Shown one piece after another: positions 7,130 through 13,759 of a stretch of DNA of 13,759 nt; the stretch's first letter is position 1; the number at the start of each line of letters is the position of its first letter. The DNA lies in contig JAGRBY010000133.1 of NCBI GenBank assembly GCA_020433835.1, forward strand, positions 1 through 13,759, read 5' to 3'. A program made the translations under genes and the position numbers. Source of the stretch: Anaerolineae bacterium (GTDB lineage: Bacteria > Chloroflexota > Anaerolineae > 4572-78 > J111). The notes beneath the pieces were generated by a model, which saw only the letters and a list, made by a program, of their open reading frames with translations, was not told the origin of the DNA and searched no databases.

Positions 7130-7158
7130 ATTATAGCATAAATTTTGGGTTTTGCCAT
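7130..7158 (-). promoter_or_regulatory. Candidate sigma70 promoter of the TIR-FGE/SIR2/STAND cluster
   Basis: Read on the minus strand, ATGGCA (7158-7153, 4 of 6 to TTGACA) is followed after 17 nt by a perfect TATAAT (7135-7130). Transcription would begin near 7123, leaving about 107 nt of leader before the ATG at 7015. The -35 match is weak, so the call rests mainly on the -10 box and the spacing. Confidence 0.45.
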
Positions 7159-7245
7159 TAGGTATTTTTAGCTATGTTAAGAAGTAAAAAGCCGCTATTT
7201 TGACAGCATTATGCCAAGCACAGGTGTCATCTCAGGACAAAAGTC

Positions 7246-7328
7246 AGGTGACAGTCACATATTGGTAATAAATCAGCGTTCGATTAGCCCAAATAGATCG
7301 ATTTAGGGCGTCCAAATGACTGTCACCT
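7246..7328 (-). repeat. 83-bp palindromic REP/MITE-like element, copy in reverse orientation
   Basis: The ends are AGGTGACAGTCA (7246-7257) and TGACTGTCACCT (7317-7328), a perfect 12-bp inverted pair. Reverse complemented, the full 83 bp aligns without gaps to the copy at 12753-12835, with 61 of 83 positions identical by eye. The shared interior includes GGCTAA and ACGCT. The strand given is relative to the 12753 copy taken as plus. No target-site duplication is evident. Confidence 0.85.
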
Positions 7329-7406
7329 TTATAATTGTGCAAGCCCTGAGTTATAAATAAACTGCGTGGCTTTAACGATATGTTGTACTAGTTAAAATTT
7401 CCTACA

Positions 7407-7435
7407 TTGTATCTTCTTTCAAATCTCGTTATAAT
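7407..7435 (+). promoter_or_regulatory. Sigma70-type promoter of the acyl-CoA ligase gene
   Basis: TTGTAT (7407-7412) and a perfect TATAAT (7430-7435) are separated by exactly 17 nt. A start near 7442 gives a leader of about 29 nt to the ATG at 7471. The ribosome binding site is weak; only TAGAG (7461-7465) is present. Confidence 0.65.
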
Positions 7436-7470
7436 GATTAGAGAAATCAAACATTTCCAGTAGAGTCATC

Positions 7471-9156
7471 ATGTCCAAACCCTGGCTGCAATTTTACGAT
7501 AAACAAGTTTCCCCCGAACTCACCGTTCCGCATCTCACCCTGCCTGAGTCATTAGCCAATGCAGCCAAAAAACATCCCAAGCAAACAGCTCTGGTTTACC
7601 TGGGCGCTCGAATTCACTATCGGCAGCTTAAAAACGAGGTCGATGCCCTGGCGGCGGCGCTCTATGCGCTGGGCGTAAGGCAAGGCGACTGCGTGGGTAT
7701 TATGATGCCCAACTGCCCGCAGGCGGTCATCGCCTACTACGCTACCCTCACCCTGGGAGCGATGACGGTCATGACCAATCCGCTTTATGTGGAGCGCGAA
7801 TTAGAGCACCAATGGCGCGATGCCGGCGTCGAGATCGTCATCAGCCTCGACATCTTTTGGCCTCAGATTGAGGCGGTACGCAAGCACTTGCCGCTGAAAC
7901 ACGTTATTTTAGGTGGTGTTCAGGATTATATGCCGCTGCTCAAACGGACCTTGGCTCCCCTTGAGCTAAAACGCAGGGGTAAATGGGTCGATGTGACCTA
8001 CAACGAAACGGTCCACGCCTTCAAAAAATTGGTCGGTGCTAAATACCCTGCGCCGCCGCCTATCACGCTAAGCCCGGATGATGTCGCCTGTTTGCAATAT
8101 ACCGGCGGGACCACCGGCTTACCCAAAGGCGCGATGTTAACCCATCGCAATTTGCTGTCCAGTCTGTGCCAAATTCGCTCATTTCTCTTGTACGAACAAC
8201 AGGATGATGAGCTAATCGCGCTGGCGATTATGCCGCTTTTTCACGTATATGGCATGAACGCCCTTATGAATATGGCGATTTATATGGGGGCGACGTTGGT
8301 GCTTATCCCACAACCTGAGATCAAAACGATTGTCGATGCTATCGTCGTTGAGCGGCCTACCTTTTTTGCCGGAGTGCCGGCCCTATTTGTGGCTCTCAAT
8401 AACTACCACTCCATCGACCAGGTCAACTTGACCTCTATCAGGGCCGTATTCAGTGGCGCAGCCCCCTTAGCCGTGGATGTTATGGAGCAGTTCGAAACCC
8501 GCACCGGCGCTCGGATCGCGGAAGCGTATGGCATGACGGAAGCGTCTTCGGTAACACACGTTAACCCCCTCAATGGGCAGCGTAAATTTGGTAGCATTGG
8601 TGTGCCTATTATCGGTACTGATGCTAAAATTGTGGATGCTGAAGACCCCGGCAAAGAGTTAGGTGTCGGGGAGGTGGGCGAGTTGATGGTCAAAGGCCCC
8701 CAGGTGATGCGCGGCTATTGGCATCGAACGGAAGAAACAGCGGTCAGTCTGGTTGATGGTTGGCTGCGCACCGGCGATATTGCCCGTATGGATGAAGAAG
8801 GCTACTTTTACATTGTTGATCGTAAAAAGGATCTTATCCTGAGTGCCGGGTACAACGTTTATCCCCGCGAAGTTGAAGAGGTGTTGTACCAGCACCCCAA
8901 GGTTGAAACAGCCGCAGTGATTGGTCTGCCGGATGGTATACGCGGCGAGAAAATTACCGCGTATGTGACGCTTCTGCCCGGCGAAAGCGCCACCGCGGCC
9001 GATATTCGCAGTTTTTGCCGCGAGCGGTTGGCTCCCTACAAGCAGCCGCGTAAAATTGTTTTTCGAGATGAGCTACCAAAATCATTGGCCGGCAAGGTTT
9101 TACGCCGTAAATTACGCGAAGAAGCGTTAGCCGAAATAGAAAAATCGTCCGGTTAA
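7471..9156 (+). CDS. fadD: Long-chain fatty acid--CoA ligase (AMP-forming)
   Basis: This 561-residue member of the ANL (acyl/aryl-CoA synthetase) superfamily has the usual length for FadD-type enzymes. It activates fatty acids with ATP to acyl-AMP and then forms acyl-CoA, feeding beta-oxidation or lipid synthesis. The motifs are complete: P-loop YTGGTTGLPKGAMLTH (210-225), LFHVYGMN (256-263), SGAAPL (328-333), YGMTE (353-357), GWLRTGDIA (430-438), DRKKDLILSAGYNVYP (450-465) and the C-terminal catalytic Lys542 in LPKSLAGKVLRR. No signal peptide or membrane helix is seen, so it is cytosolic or membrane-peripheral. It has its own promoter and stands alone between a divergent cluster and the tricorn-type gene. 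The chain length of the substrate cannot be read from the sequence, and medium-chain or aryl acids remain possible. Confidence 0.92.
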   Translation: MSKPWLQFYDKQVSPELTVPHLTLPESLANAAKKHPKQTALVYLGARIHYRQLKNEVDALAAALYALGVRQGDCVGIMMPNCPQAVIAYYATLTLGAMTVMTNPLYVERELEHQWRDAGVEIVISLDIFWPQIEAVRKHLPLKHVILGGVQDYMPLLKRTLAPLELKRRGKWVDVTYNETVHAFKKLVGAKYPAPPPITLSPDDVACLQYTGGTTGLPKGAMLTHRNLLSSLCQIRSFLLYEQQDDELIALAIMPLFHVYGMNALMNMAIYMGATLVLIPQPEIKTIVDAIVVERPTFFAGVPALFVALNNYHSIDQVNLTSIRAVFSGAAPLAVDVMEQFETRTGARIAEAYGMTEASSVTHVNPLNGQRKFGSIGVPIIGTDAKIVDAEDPGKELGVGEVGELMVKGPQVMRGYWHRTEETAVSLVDGWLRTGDIARMDEEGYFYIVDRKKDLILSAGYNVYPREVEEVLYQHPKVETAAVIGLPDGIRGEKITAYVTLLPGESATAADIRSFCRERLAPYKQPRKIVFRDELPKSLAGKVLRRKLREEALAEIEKSSG

Positions 9157-9157
9157 A

Positions 9158-9173
9158 GAGACAGCGGTGTCTC
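9158..9173 (+). terminator. Short hairpin just after the acyl-CoA ligase gene
   Basis: GAGACA (9158-9163) and TGTCTC (9168-9173) form a perfect 6-bp stem with a GCGG loop, one base after the TAA. No T-run follows, so it is at best a weak terminator or an mRNA 3'-end structure. Confidence 0.3.
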
Positions 9174-9280
9174 ACGGTAATCGCTACCATTGCCACACCG
9201 ACCGGACGTGCCAAGTCCCTCTCTCCCAAACAAGCATAGCTTTAGGCATGGCAATTAAATAGTTTTATGGCGATAAGGCG

Positions 9281-9373
9281 ATGAAGCGATTTTTAAGGCG
9301 GTTCATAATCGCATCTCTTCTGTCTTTCGTCAGCATGCGCCTGTTTTTACTTTTTTATCTGCGTAATTCATAA
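9281..9373 (+). CDS. Possible 30-residue cationic hydrophobic peptide ORF (doubtful)
   Basis: An ATG at 9281 opens a 30-codon frame ending in TAA at 9371-9373. It encodes a basic start (MKRFLRRF) followed by a mostly hydrophobic stretch (IIASLLSF, LFLLFYL). This pattern would suit a small membrane peptide. The only purine-rich stretch (AAGG) lies just 2 nt before the start, too close for a normal ribosome binding site. It could equally be leader sequence of the next gene. I do not recognise it. Confidence 0.18.
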   Translation: MKRFLRRFIIASLLSFVSMRLFLLFYLRNS

Positions 9374-9386
9374 CTAATCCTACTTT

Positions 9387-9392
9387 AAGGAG
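9387..9392 (+). promoter_or_regulatory. Ribosome binding site fixing a GTG start of the tricorn-type gene
   Basis: AAGGAG lies 6 nt before GTG at 9399. This strong site decides the GTG start, because no ATG lies nearby in frame. The following residues (NGYYHYPAINQDTVVFVCEDDLW) are the expected N-terminus of the family. Confidence 0.75.
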
Positions 9393-9398
9393 TCTTTC

Positions 9399-12300
9399 GT
9401 GACGAACGGATATTATCACTACCCGGCGATAAATCAAGACACCGTTGTTTTCGTGTGTGAGGATGATCTCTGGACCGTACCTGCCAATGGCGGTGTGGCT
9501 CGCCGCCTAACTACCAATCTGGGGATTTCTTCTCATCCGGCGCTATCGCCTGATGGCCAACGCTTGGCCTTTATCGGTCGCGAAGAAGGGGAAGCTGAAG
9601 TATACGTTATGCCGGCTAAGGGGGGCGACACCCAACGGCTCACCTACTTAGGCAGCAGCACCACCGTTTTAGATTGGACCACCGACGGAAAAATTATCAT
9701 CGCCAGCGACGCCGGGCAGCCTTTTGCTCGATTAACCCCGCTCTATACGCTCGACCCCCACGGCGGGCAGCCAGAACCACTGCCCTACGGACCGGCGCGA
9801 TCTATCTCCTTTGGGCCTGAAGGCGGTTTAGTTATTGGCCGTCGGGCCGAAGATTTGGCCCGCTGGAAGCGCTATCGCGGCGGCACCGCCGGCGATATCT
9901 GGATCGATATCAAGGGTAGTGGTAAATTCAAATCGCTGCTGAACCTGAAAAGCAACCTGGCCTGCCCCATGTGGATCGGTGAGCGCATCTACTTTTTATC
10001 CGATCACGAAGGCATCGGCAACATTTACTCGTGCGATATCAAGGGCAAAGATATTCAACGCCACACCCATCACGAAGACTTTTACGTGCGCCAACCCGAT
10101 ACAGACGGCCGGCGCATCGTGTATCGAGCCGGAGCCGATCTCTATATTTTTGACCCGGCCCAGAAGAATAAAAGCGCCATCCAAAAAATCGTCATCGAAT
10201 ACTACAGCCCCCGCGTTCAGCGCAGCCGCAAATTTGTGTCGCCTGAGTCGTATATAGAGGAAATCGCGCTGCATCCGGTCGGCCACAGCGTCGCTATGTC
10301 GGTGCGGGGCAAGGTTTTCTCGATGGCCAATTGGGACGGCGCGGTTTTTCAATACGGCGAGCGGCAGGGCGTGCGCTATCGCCTGGCCGAATGGCTCAAC
10401 GACGGTAAACGCTTGGTGATGGTCAGCGATGCCACCGGCGAAGAAACCCTGGAAATCCACACCGATGGTTCGCTGCCGGCCACAGAGCATGCTGTCGAGC
10501 GGGTGGAGAATCTGGATTTGGGCCGGGCCGTTGGATTAGTGGTCTCGCCGAGGGACGATGCCGTCGTCATCGCTAATCATCGGCTGGAGTTGCTCTATGT
10601 CGATCTCAAACAAAGAAGCACCCGCATGCTCGACAAAAGCAATTATGGCCGTATCGCCGGTATCGACTGGTCGCCTGATGGTCAGTGGATAGCGTACGGG
10701 TTGCGCACATCGCACCACACCTGCGCTATTAAAATGTGTCATATCGAAACAGGCGAGACCCATTTTATTACCTCGCCCAATAACTTTTTCGATTTCGGCC
10801 CCAGCTTCGATCCCGGCGGTAAATATCTTTACTTCATTTCCTACCGCGAGTTCGATCCGGTCTATGATCGTCTCTACTTCGATCTTAACTTTCCCAGAGG
10901 CAGCCGCCCCTATTTGGTCACCCTGCAAGAAGATTTGCCGAATCCGTTTATGATTATGCCTCCTAATGCCAACAATGGCAGCAAACCCGAGGAGAAATCG
11001 AAGAACGAAGATGGTAAAAGCGATGAAGTCGACAAAACCGAGTCGGAAACCAAGGACGAAAAGAAACCCCAAAACGGCGAAAAGTTTATGCGGATCGATT
11101 TTCAGGGCATCACCCAGCGGGTGTCGGCCTTTCCGGTTTCTGAGGGGCGCTACAGCCAGGTGCGTGGAGTGAAAGATAAGGTCTACTTTACCTCGTTTCC
11201 CATCGAGGGCAGCCTAGGGCGCTCTTGGCGTAACAGCGGCCAAGAAGCCGGTAAGGGGGCGCTGGAATGGTATGACTTTGTTGAGCATAAAAAAGAGTTT
11301 GTGGTTAGCGGCTTGAATGGGTTTGATGTCAATCGCAAACGTGATTATTTGATTTATCGCTCCGGCAGAAATATGCGGGTGCTTAAAGTGGGCGATAAAC
11401 CGGACAACAATGCCTCCGGCTATACCAAAAAGAGCGGTTGGCTCAAACTGAACCGACTAAGTGTTGAAATTAGCCCGCCGCAAGAATGGGCGCAAATGTT
11501 TCGCGAGGCCTGGCGGCTTCAGCGCGATCACTTCTGGAGCGAAGATATGTCCAGCGTTGATTGGCAGAGCGTTTACCAACGCTACTATCCGCTGGTTGAG
11601 CGTATCTCGACCCGCGCCGAATTCTCCGACCTGCTGTGGGAGATGCAGGGCGAACTGGGCACCTCGCACGCCTACGAGATTGGCGGCGATTATCGCCGGC
11701 CACCTCGCTACAGCCAGGGCTTTCTCGGCGCTGACTTTGAGTACGACGCTGTGTCCGATGGCTATCGCTTCACCCACATTGTGCAAGGTGATACCTGGAT
11801 TCGCCGCAGCGACTCGCCCCTGAACCGCTTGGGCGTCAACGTTAAACCGGGCGATATTCTGCTGGCTATCGACGGTCAGCGCCTCAGCCGTGATGTATCA
11901 CCTCAACAGAGGCTGGTCAATCGTGCCCACGATGAGGTTCAGCTTACCGTACTCGCCGCAAACGGCGATAGCCCCTCTCCCAACGGAGCCGATTCGAAAC
12001 CGCTGGCCCGTACTGTCCTGGTCAGAACCTTGGCCGATGAAACTTCGGCCCGCTATCGTGAATGGGTCGAAGCCAATCGCCGCCGCGTTCATGACGCCAC
12101 GGATGAGCGCGTAGGGTACGTTCATATTCCTAACATGGGGCCAATTGGGTATGCCGAATTCCACCGCTACTATCTGTCTGAGGCTGAGCGACAGGGTTTA
12201 ATTGTCGATGTGCGCTTTAACGGCGGCGGTCACGTATCGCAGTTGCTCATTGAGAAATTGGCCCGTCGCCGGTTAGGATACGATCAACCGCGCTATGGGG

Positions 12301-12731
12301 CCGCAACAAGCTACCCCTACCACGCTGTTTTGGGGCCGATGGTTGCGCTCGCCAACGAATACGCCGGCTCTGATGGCGATATCTTTAGCCACGTCTTTAA
12401 ACTGATGAAATTAGGACCGCTTATCGGTAAACGTACATGGGGTGGCGTGATTGGCATCTCGCCGCGCCATGCCCTGGCTGACGGGACGATAACGACCCAA
12501 CCGGAATTTTCTTTCTGGTTCGAAGATGTCGGCTGGGGTGTTGAAAATTATGGTACCAACCCCGATATCGAGGTTGATATCAAACCGCAGGATTATGCGC
12601 GTGGCAAAGATACCCAGCTTGATCGTGCCCTTAAAGAGATTTTGAAGCTGTTAGAGAAAAATCCGCCGCAAGTTCCTGATTTCGGCCCTCGTCCCAGGTT
12701 AGGGTTACCCAAGCTGCCCAAAACGAAATAG
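9399..12731 (+). CDS. Tricorn-type protease homolog (S41 family)
   Basis: This 1110-residue protein is close to the usual tricorn length. Tricorn cuts short peptides released by larger proteases. The N-terminal half is beta-propeller: the first blades read DLWTVPANGG, LTTNLGISSHPALSPDGQRLAF and VYVMPAKGGDTQRLT, and a second set includes IDWSPDGQWIAYG. A low-complexity Lys/Glu/Asp/Ser linker (about 525-560) interrupts the propeller region. The C-terminal half has a helical domain (about 690-755), a PDZ domain (about 774-855) and the S41 core (about 900-1080). The catalytic elements fit tricorn: GTSHAY with Ser756 and His757, AGSDGD with candidate nucleophile Ser991, and VENYGTNPD with Glu1049. 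RFNGGG (about 937-942) suits the oxyanion region. There is no signal peptide, so it is cytosolic. The gene is GC-rich and follows the ligase gene after 242 nt. A functional link between the two is not shown. Confidence 0.9.
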   Translation: MTNGYYHYPAINQDTVVFVCEDDLWTVPANGGVARRLTTNLGISSHPALSPDGQRLAFIGREEGEAEVYVMPAKGGDTQRLTYLGSSTTVLDWTTDGKIIIASDAGQPFARLTPLYTLDPHGGQPEPLPYGPARSISFGPEGGLVIGRRAEDLARWKRYRGGTAGDIWIDIKGSGKFKSLLNLKSNLACPMWIGERIYFLSDHEGIGNIYSCDIKGKDIQRHTHHEDFYVRQPDTDGRRIVYRAGADLYIFDPAQKNKSAIQKIVIEYYSPRVQRSRKFVSPESYIEEIALHPVGHSVAMSVRGKVFSMANWDGAVFQYGERQGVRYRLAEWLNDGKRLVMVSDATGEETLEIHTDGSLPATEHAVERVENLDLGRAVGLVVSPRDDAVVIANHRLELLYVDLKQRSTRMLDKSNYGRIAGIDWSPDGQWIAYGLRTSHHTCAIKMCHIETGETHFITSPNNFFDFGPSFDPGGKYLYFISYREFDPVYDRLYFDLNFPRGSRPYLVTLQEDLPNPFMIMPPNANNGSKPEEKSKNEDGKSDEVDKTESETKDEKKPQNGEKFMRIDFQGITQRVSAFPVSEGRYSQVRGVKDKVYFTSFPIEGSLGRSWRNSGQEAGKGALEWYDFVEHKKEFVVSGLNGFDVNRKRDYLIYRSGRNMRVLKVGDKPDNNASGYTKKSGWLKLNRLSVEISPPQEWAQMFREAWRLQRDHFWSEDMSSVDWQSVYQRYYPLVERISTRAEFSDLLWEMQGELGTSHAYEIGGDYRRPPRYSQGFLGADFEYDAVSDGYRFTHIVQGDTWIRRSDSPLNRLGVNVKPGDILLAIDGQRLSRDVSPQQRLVNRAHDEVQLTVLAANGDSPSPNGADSKPLARTVLVRTLADETSARYREWVEANRRRVHDATDERVGYVHIPNMGPIGYAEFHRYYLSEAERQGLIVDVRFNGGGHVSQLLIEKLARRRLGYDQPRYGAATSYPYHAVLGPMVALANEYAGSDGDIFSHVFKLMKLGPLIGKRTWGGVIGISPRHALADGTITTQPEFSFWFEDVGWGVENYGTNPDIEVDIKPQDYARGKDTQLDRALKEILKLLEKNPPQVPDFGPRPRLGLPKLPKTK

Positions 12732-12752
12732 GTATGAGCTACGCAGTTCAAA

Positions 12753-12835
12753 AGGTGACAGTCACTTTGATACAATATATCGCGCTATGTAGGCTAAACG
12801 GACGCTCGTATTCAATCGATAAGTGACTGTCACCT
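12753..12835 (+). repeat. 83-bp palindromic REP/MITE-like element
   Basis: The perfect arms are AGGTGACAGTCACTT (12753-12767) and AAGTGACTGTCACCT (12821-12835), extendable by one more base pair (12752 with 12836). The 53-nt interior matches the interior of the 7246-7328 copy on the opposite strand without gaps. It starts 21 nt after the tricorn-type stop codon, a typical REP position, and may stabilise or end that transcript. Confidence 0.88.
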
Positions 12836-13058
12836 TGCTGGATACCTCTAACGGCGTAACTTTTAATAGAGTGAGACTCAATTGGGTGGTTTAGAATTGA
12901 GTGGATATTTCACCTGTTTTTGAGGTGTTGGGTCGCCAACTAGAACATTTGCGCGATTGTAGTTATTAGCAATTTCTCCCATACTATATCTTGTGGAGTG
13001 AGACCCATACTGACCCCCATATGTTGTGCTTTTAGATGAAGATGCAAATGTTTCGGAT
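12836..13058. other. Non-coding spacer upstream of the gyrB promoter
   Basis: No gene can be supported here. The segment holds an 8-bp inverted repeat (ACTCAATT at 12876-12883, AATTGAGT at 12895-12902) and a CACCT/AGGTG hairpin with a T-rich loop (12911-12927). The 9-bp word GAGTGAGAC occurs twice in direct orientation (12869-12877 and 12996-13004). It could be a regulatory region or the decayed remains of a mobile element; neither is shown. No DnaA-box-like sequences were seen. Confidence 0.45.
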
Positions 13059-13087
13059 TTGAGAAATTAAGAAAAATCAGGTATAAT
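13059..13087 (+). promoter_or_regulatory. Sigma70-type promoter of gyrB
   Basis: TTGAGA (13059-13064, 5 of 6) and a perfect TATAAT (13082-13087) are separated by exactly 17 nt. A start near 13094 leaves about 41 nt of leader before the gyrB ATG. Confidence 0.75.
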
Positions 13088-13122
13088 ATAATGATGAAAA
13101 AGTGTGATTTTTACAACATTTT

Positions 13123-13127
13123 GGAGG
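13123..13127 (+). promoter_or_regulatory. Ribosome binding site of gyrB
   Basis: GGAGG lies 7 nt before the ATG at 13135 and confirms that start. Confidence 0.8.
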
Positions 13128-13134
13128 TTTTTTA

Positions 13135-13759
13135 ATGGTTTCACCTGTCCCCAATTCCTATACCGCAGACAAAATTACCGTTCTAGAAGGCCTTGAAGCC
13201 GTTCGACGTCGTCCAGGGATGTACGTGGGTGGAACTGATATCAAGGCGCTTCATCATTTAATTTATGAAGTCGTTGATAACTCCATCGACGAAGCTTTGG
13301 CCGGTTATTGTGACCATATTCGCGTAACCATCCATGCCGACGAAACCGTCACCGTCATTGACAATGGGCGGGGTATTCCGGTTGATGAGCACCCCCAGAA
13401 AAAAGTGTCGTCGCTTGAATTGGTGATGACCACACTCCACGCCGGGGGTAAGTTTGATCAGGGTAACTACAAAGTTTCCGGTGGGTTGCACGGCGTCGGT
13501 GTTTCGGCCGTCAATGCCCTTAGTGAGCGGTTGGTAGCGGAAGTCTGGCGCGATGGAGCCATTTGGCAGCAGACCTATAAGCGCGGTGTGCCGGACGGCC
13601 CGGTGAAGAAGGTTGGGGAGCTTCCCTCTGAAGATCGCGACAAAACCGGCACCACGATTTCCTTTAAGTACGATCCTGAAATTTTCAAAGAGGTGACCGG
13701 CTTTAATTGGAATACCTTGCTGGTTCGTTTCCGAGAAATGGCTTTTGTTACCAAAGGTA
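13135..13759 (+). CDS. gyrB: DNA gyrase subunit B, N-terminal part (3' end outside window)
   Basis: The first 208 residues are visible. This is the ATPase subunit of the type II topoisomerase that supercoils DNA. The GHKL ATPase motifs are intact: [16 protein letters not shown] (18-32), the N-box [10 protein letters not shown] with Glu45 and Asn49, DNGRGIPVD (76-84) with Asp76, and the lid motif [15 protein letters not shown] (116-130). The long [10 protein letters not shown] segment is typical of GyrB. A ParE assignment cannot be fully excluded without the C-terminal part, but the N-terminus reads as a standard GyrB. It has its own promoter and ribosome binding site. Its neighbours are not dnaA, dnaN or recF, so it is not in the classic origin cluster. 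Confidence 0.92.
   Translation, partial: MVSPVPNSYTADKITVLEGLEAVRRRPGMYVGGTDIKALHHLIYEVVDNSIDEALAGYCDHIRVTIHADETVTVIDNGRGIPVDEHPQKKVSSLELVMTTLHAGGKFDQGNYKVSGGLHGVGVSAVNALSERLVAEVWRDGAIWQQTYKRGVPDGPVKKVGELPSEDRDKTGTTISFKYDPEIFKEVTGFNWNTLLVRFREMAFVTKG

Larger units (their letters stand above)
7016..7470. other. Divergent intergenic region between the TIR-FGE and acyl-CoA ligase genes
   Basis: This 455-bp AT-rich region has no coding potential that I can support. It carries the presumed minus-strand promoter of the TIR-FGE gene (7130-7158), the 83-bp palindromic element (7246-7328) and the plus-strand promoter of the ligase gene (7407-7435). The element sits between the two divergent promoters. 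A degenerate partial arm (CAGGTGTCA, 7221-7229) lies just left of it. Confidence 0.6.

Noticed and set aside
9996..11072. Long open frames on the minus strand within the tricorn-type gene (164 and 178 codons)
   Set aside because: They lie opposite a well-supported conserved gene, show no recognisable domains and have no convincing ribosome binding sites. GC-rich coding DNA commonly produces such shadows.
12920..13019. 26-codon minus-strand frame starting MGVSMGLTPQD
   Set aside because: It is short, has no recognisable domain and lies in a region with no other coding evidence.
12732..13134. Replication origin next to gyrB
   Set aside because: No DnaA-box-like sequences or AT-rich unwinding repeats were seen, and dnaA, dnaN and recF are absent from the window.
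12732..13134. Complete insertion sequence in the spacer before gyrB
   Set aside because: There is no transposase frame, and the repeated words are direct rather than inverted and have no matching ends.

Overview
The window is an ordinary bacterial chromosome segment and most resembles a filamentous or metagenome-derived member of the Chloroflexota (Anaerolineae-like). This placement is inferred from gene types: a DUF4129 membrane protein, an nSTAND/WD40 protein, a tricorn-type protease and a FadD-like ligase. It does not rest on any marker search. Housekeeping-type genes sit at both ends and in the right half. The middle (about 0.5-7.0 kb) is an AT-richer, accessory-looking block.

Layout. 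Positions 2-475 (+) hold the 3' end of a membrane protein with a C-terminal DUF4129-like domain. Positions 563-1054 (+) encode a small secreted, six-cysteine, fibronectin-III-like protein. It converges on a three-gene minus-strand cluster, read right to left: (i) a TIR domain fused to an FGE-sulfatase/C-type-lectin-like domain (7015-5813); (ii) a SIR2-like protein (5698-4658); (iii) a 1192-residue nSTAND NTPase with one transmembrane helix, a seven-bladed WD40 propeller and C-terminal TPR-like repeats (4650-1072, TTG start, 7 nt after the SIR2-like stop). Genes on the right are all on the plus strand: a long-chain acyl-CoA ligase (7471-9156), a 1110-residue tricorn-type S41 protease (9399-12731) and the start of gyrB (13135 to the edge).

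Main interest. The TIR/SIR2/STAND cluster looks like an immune or conflict module: a STAND switch with a repeat-based sensor, plus two NAD-domain proteins. Unexpectedly, both NAD domains look catalytically compromised. The SIR2-like protein lacks the usual glycine-rich nucleotide-binding motif, the TTNYD motif and the His of the HG motif. The TIR has Val where the family normally carries its catalytic Glu. Either the cluster is decaying, or the domains are retained as non-enzymatic assembly or adaptor modules. The FGE-like domain ends in a segment of the type that diversity-generating retroelements often target, although no reverse transcriptase is in the window. The WD40 array contains exact-period 129-bp tandem repeats that are nearly identical.

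A second system is a dispersed palindromic element with arms AGGTGACAGTCACTT/AAGTGACTGTCACCT. Two 83-bp copies (7246-7328 and 12753-12835) align without gaps at about 73% identity, but only when one is reverse complemented. A 53-bp relative lies between the TIR-FGE and SIR2-like genes (5751-5803). These look like REP/BIME-type or MITE-like elements.

Clear sigma70-type promoters can be read upstream of the acyl-CoA ligase gene and gyrB, and a weaker one upstream of the TIR-FGE gene. No tRNA, rRNA, CRISPR array or complete insertion sequence was seen.
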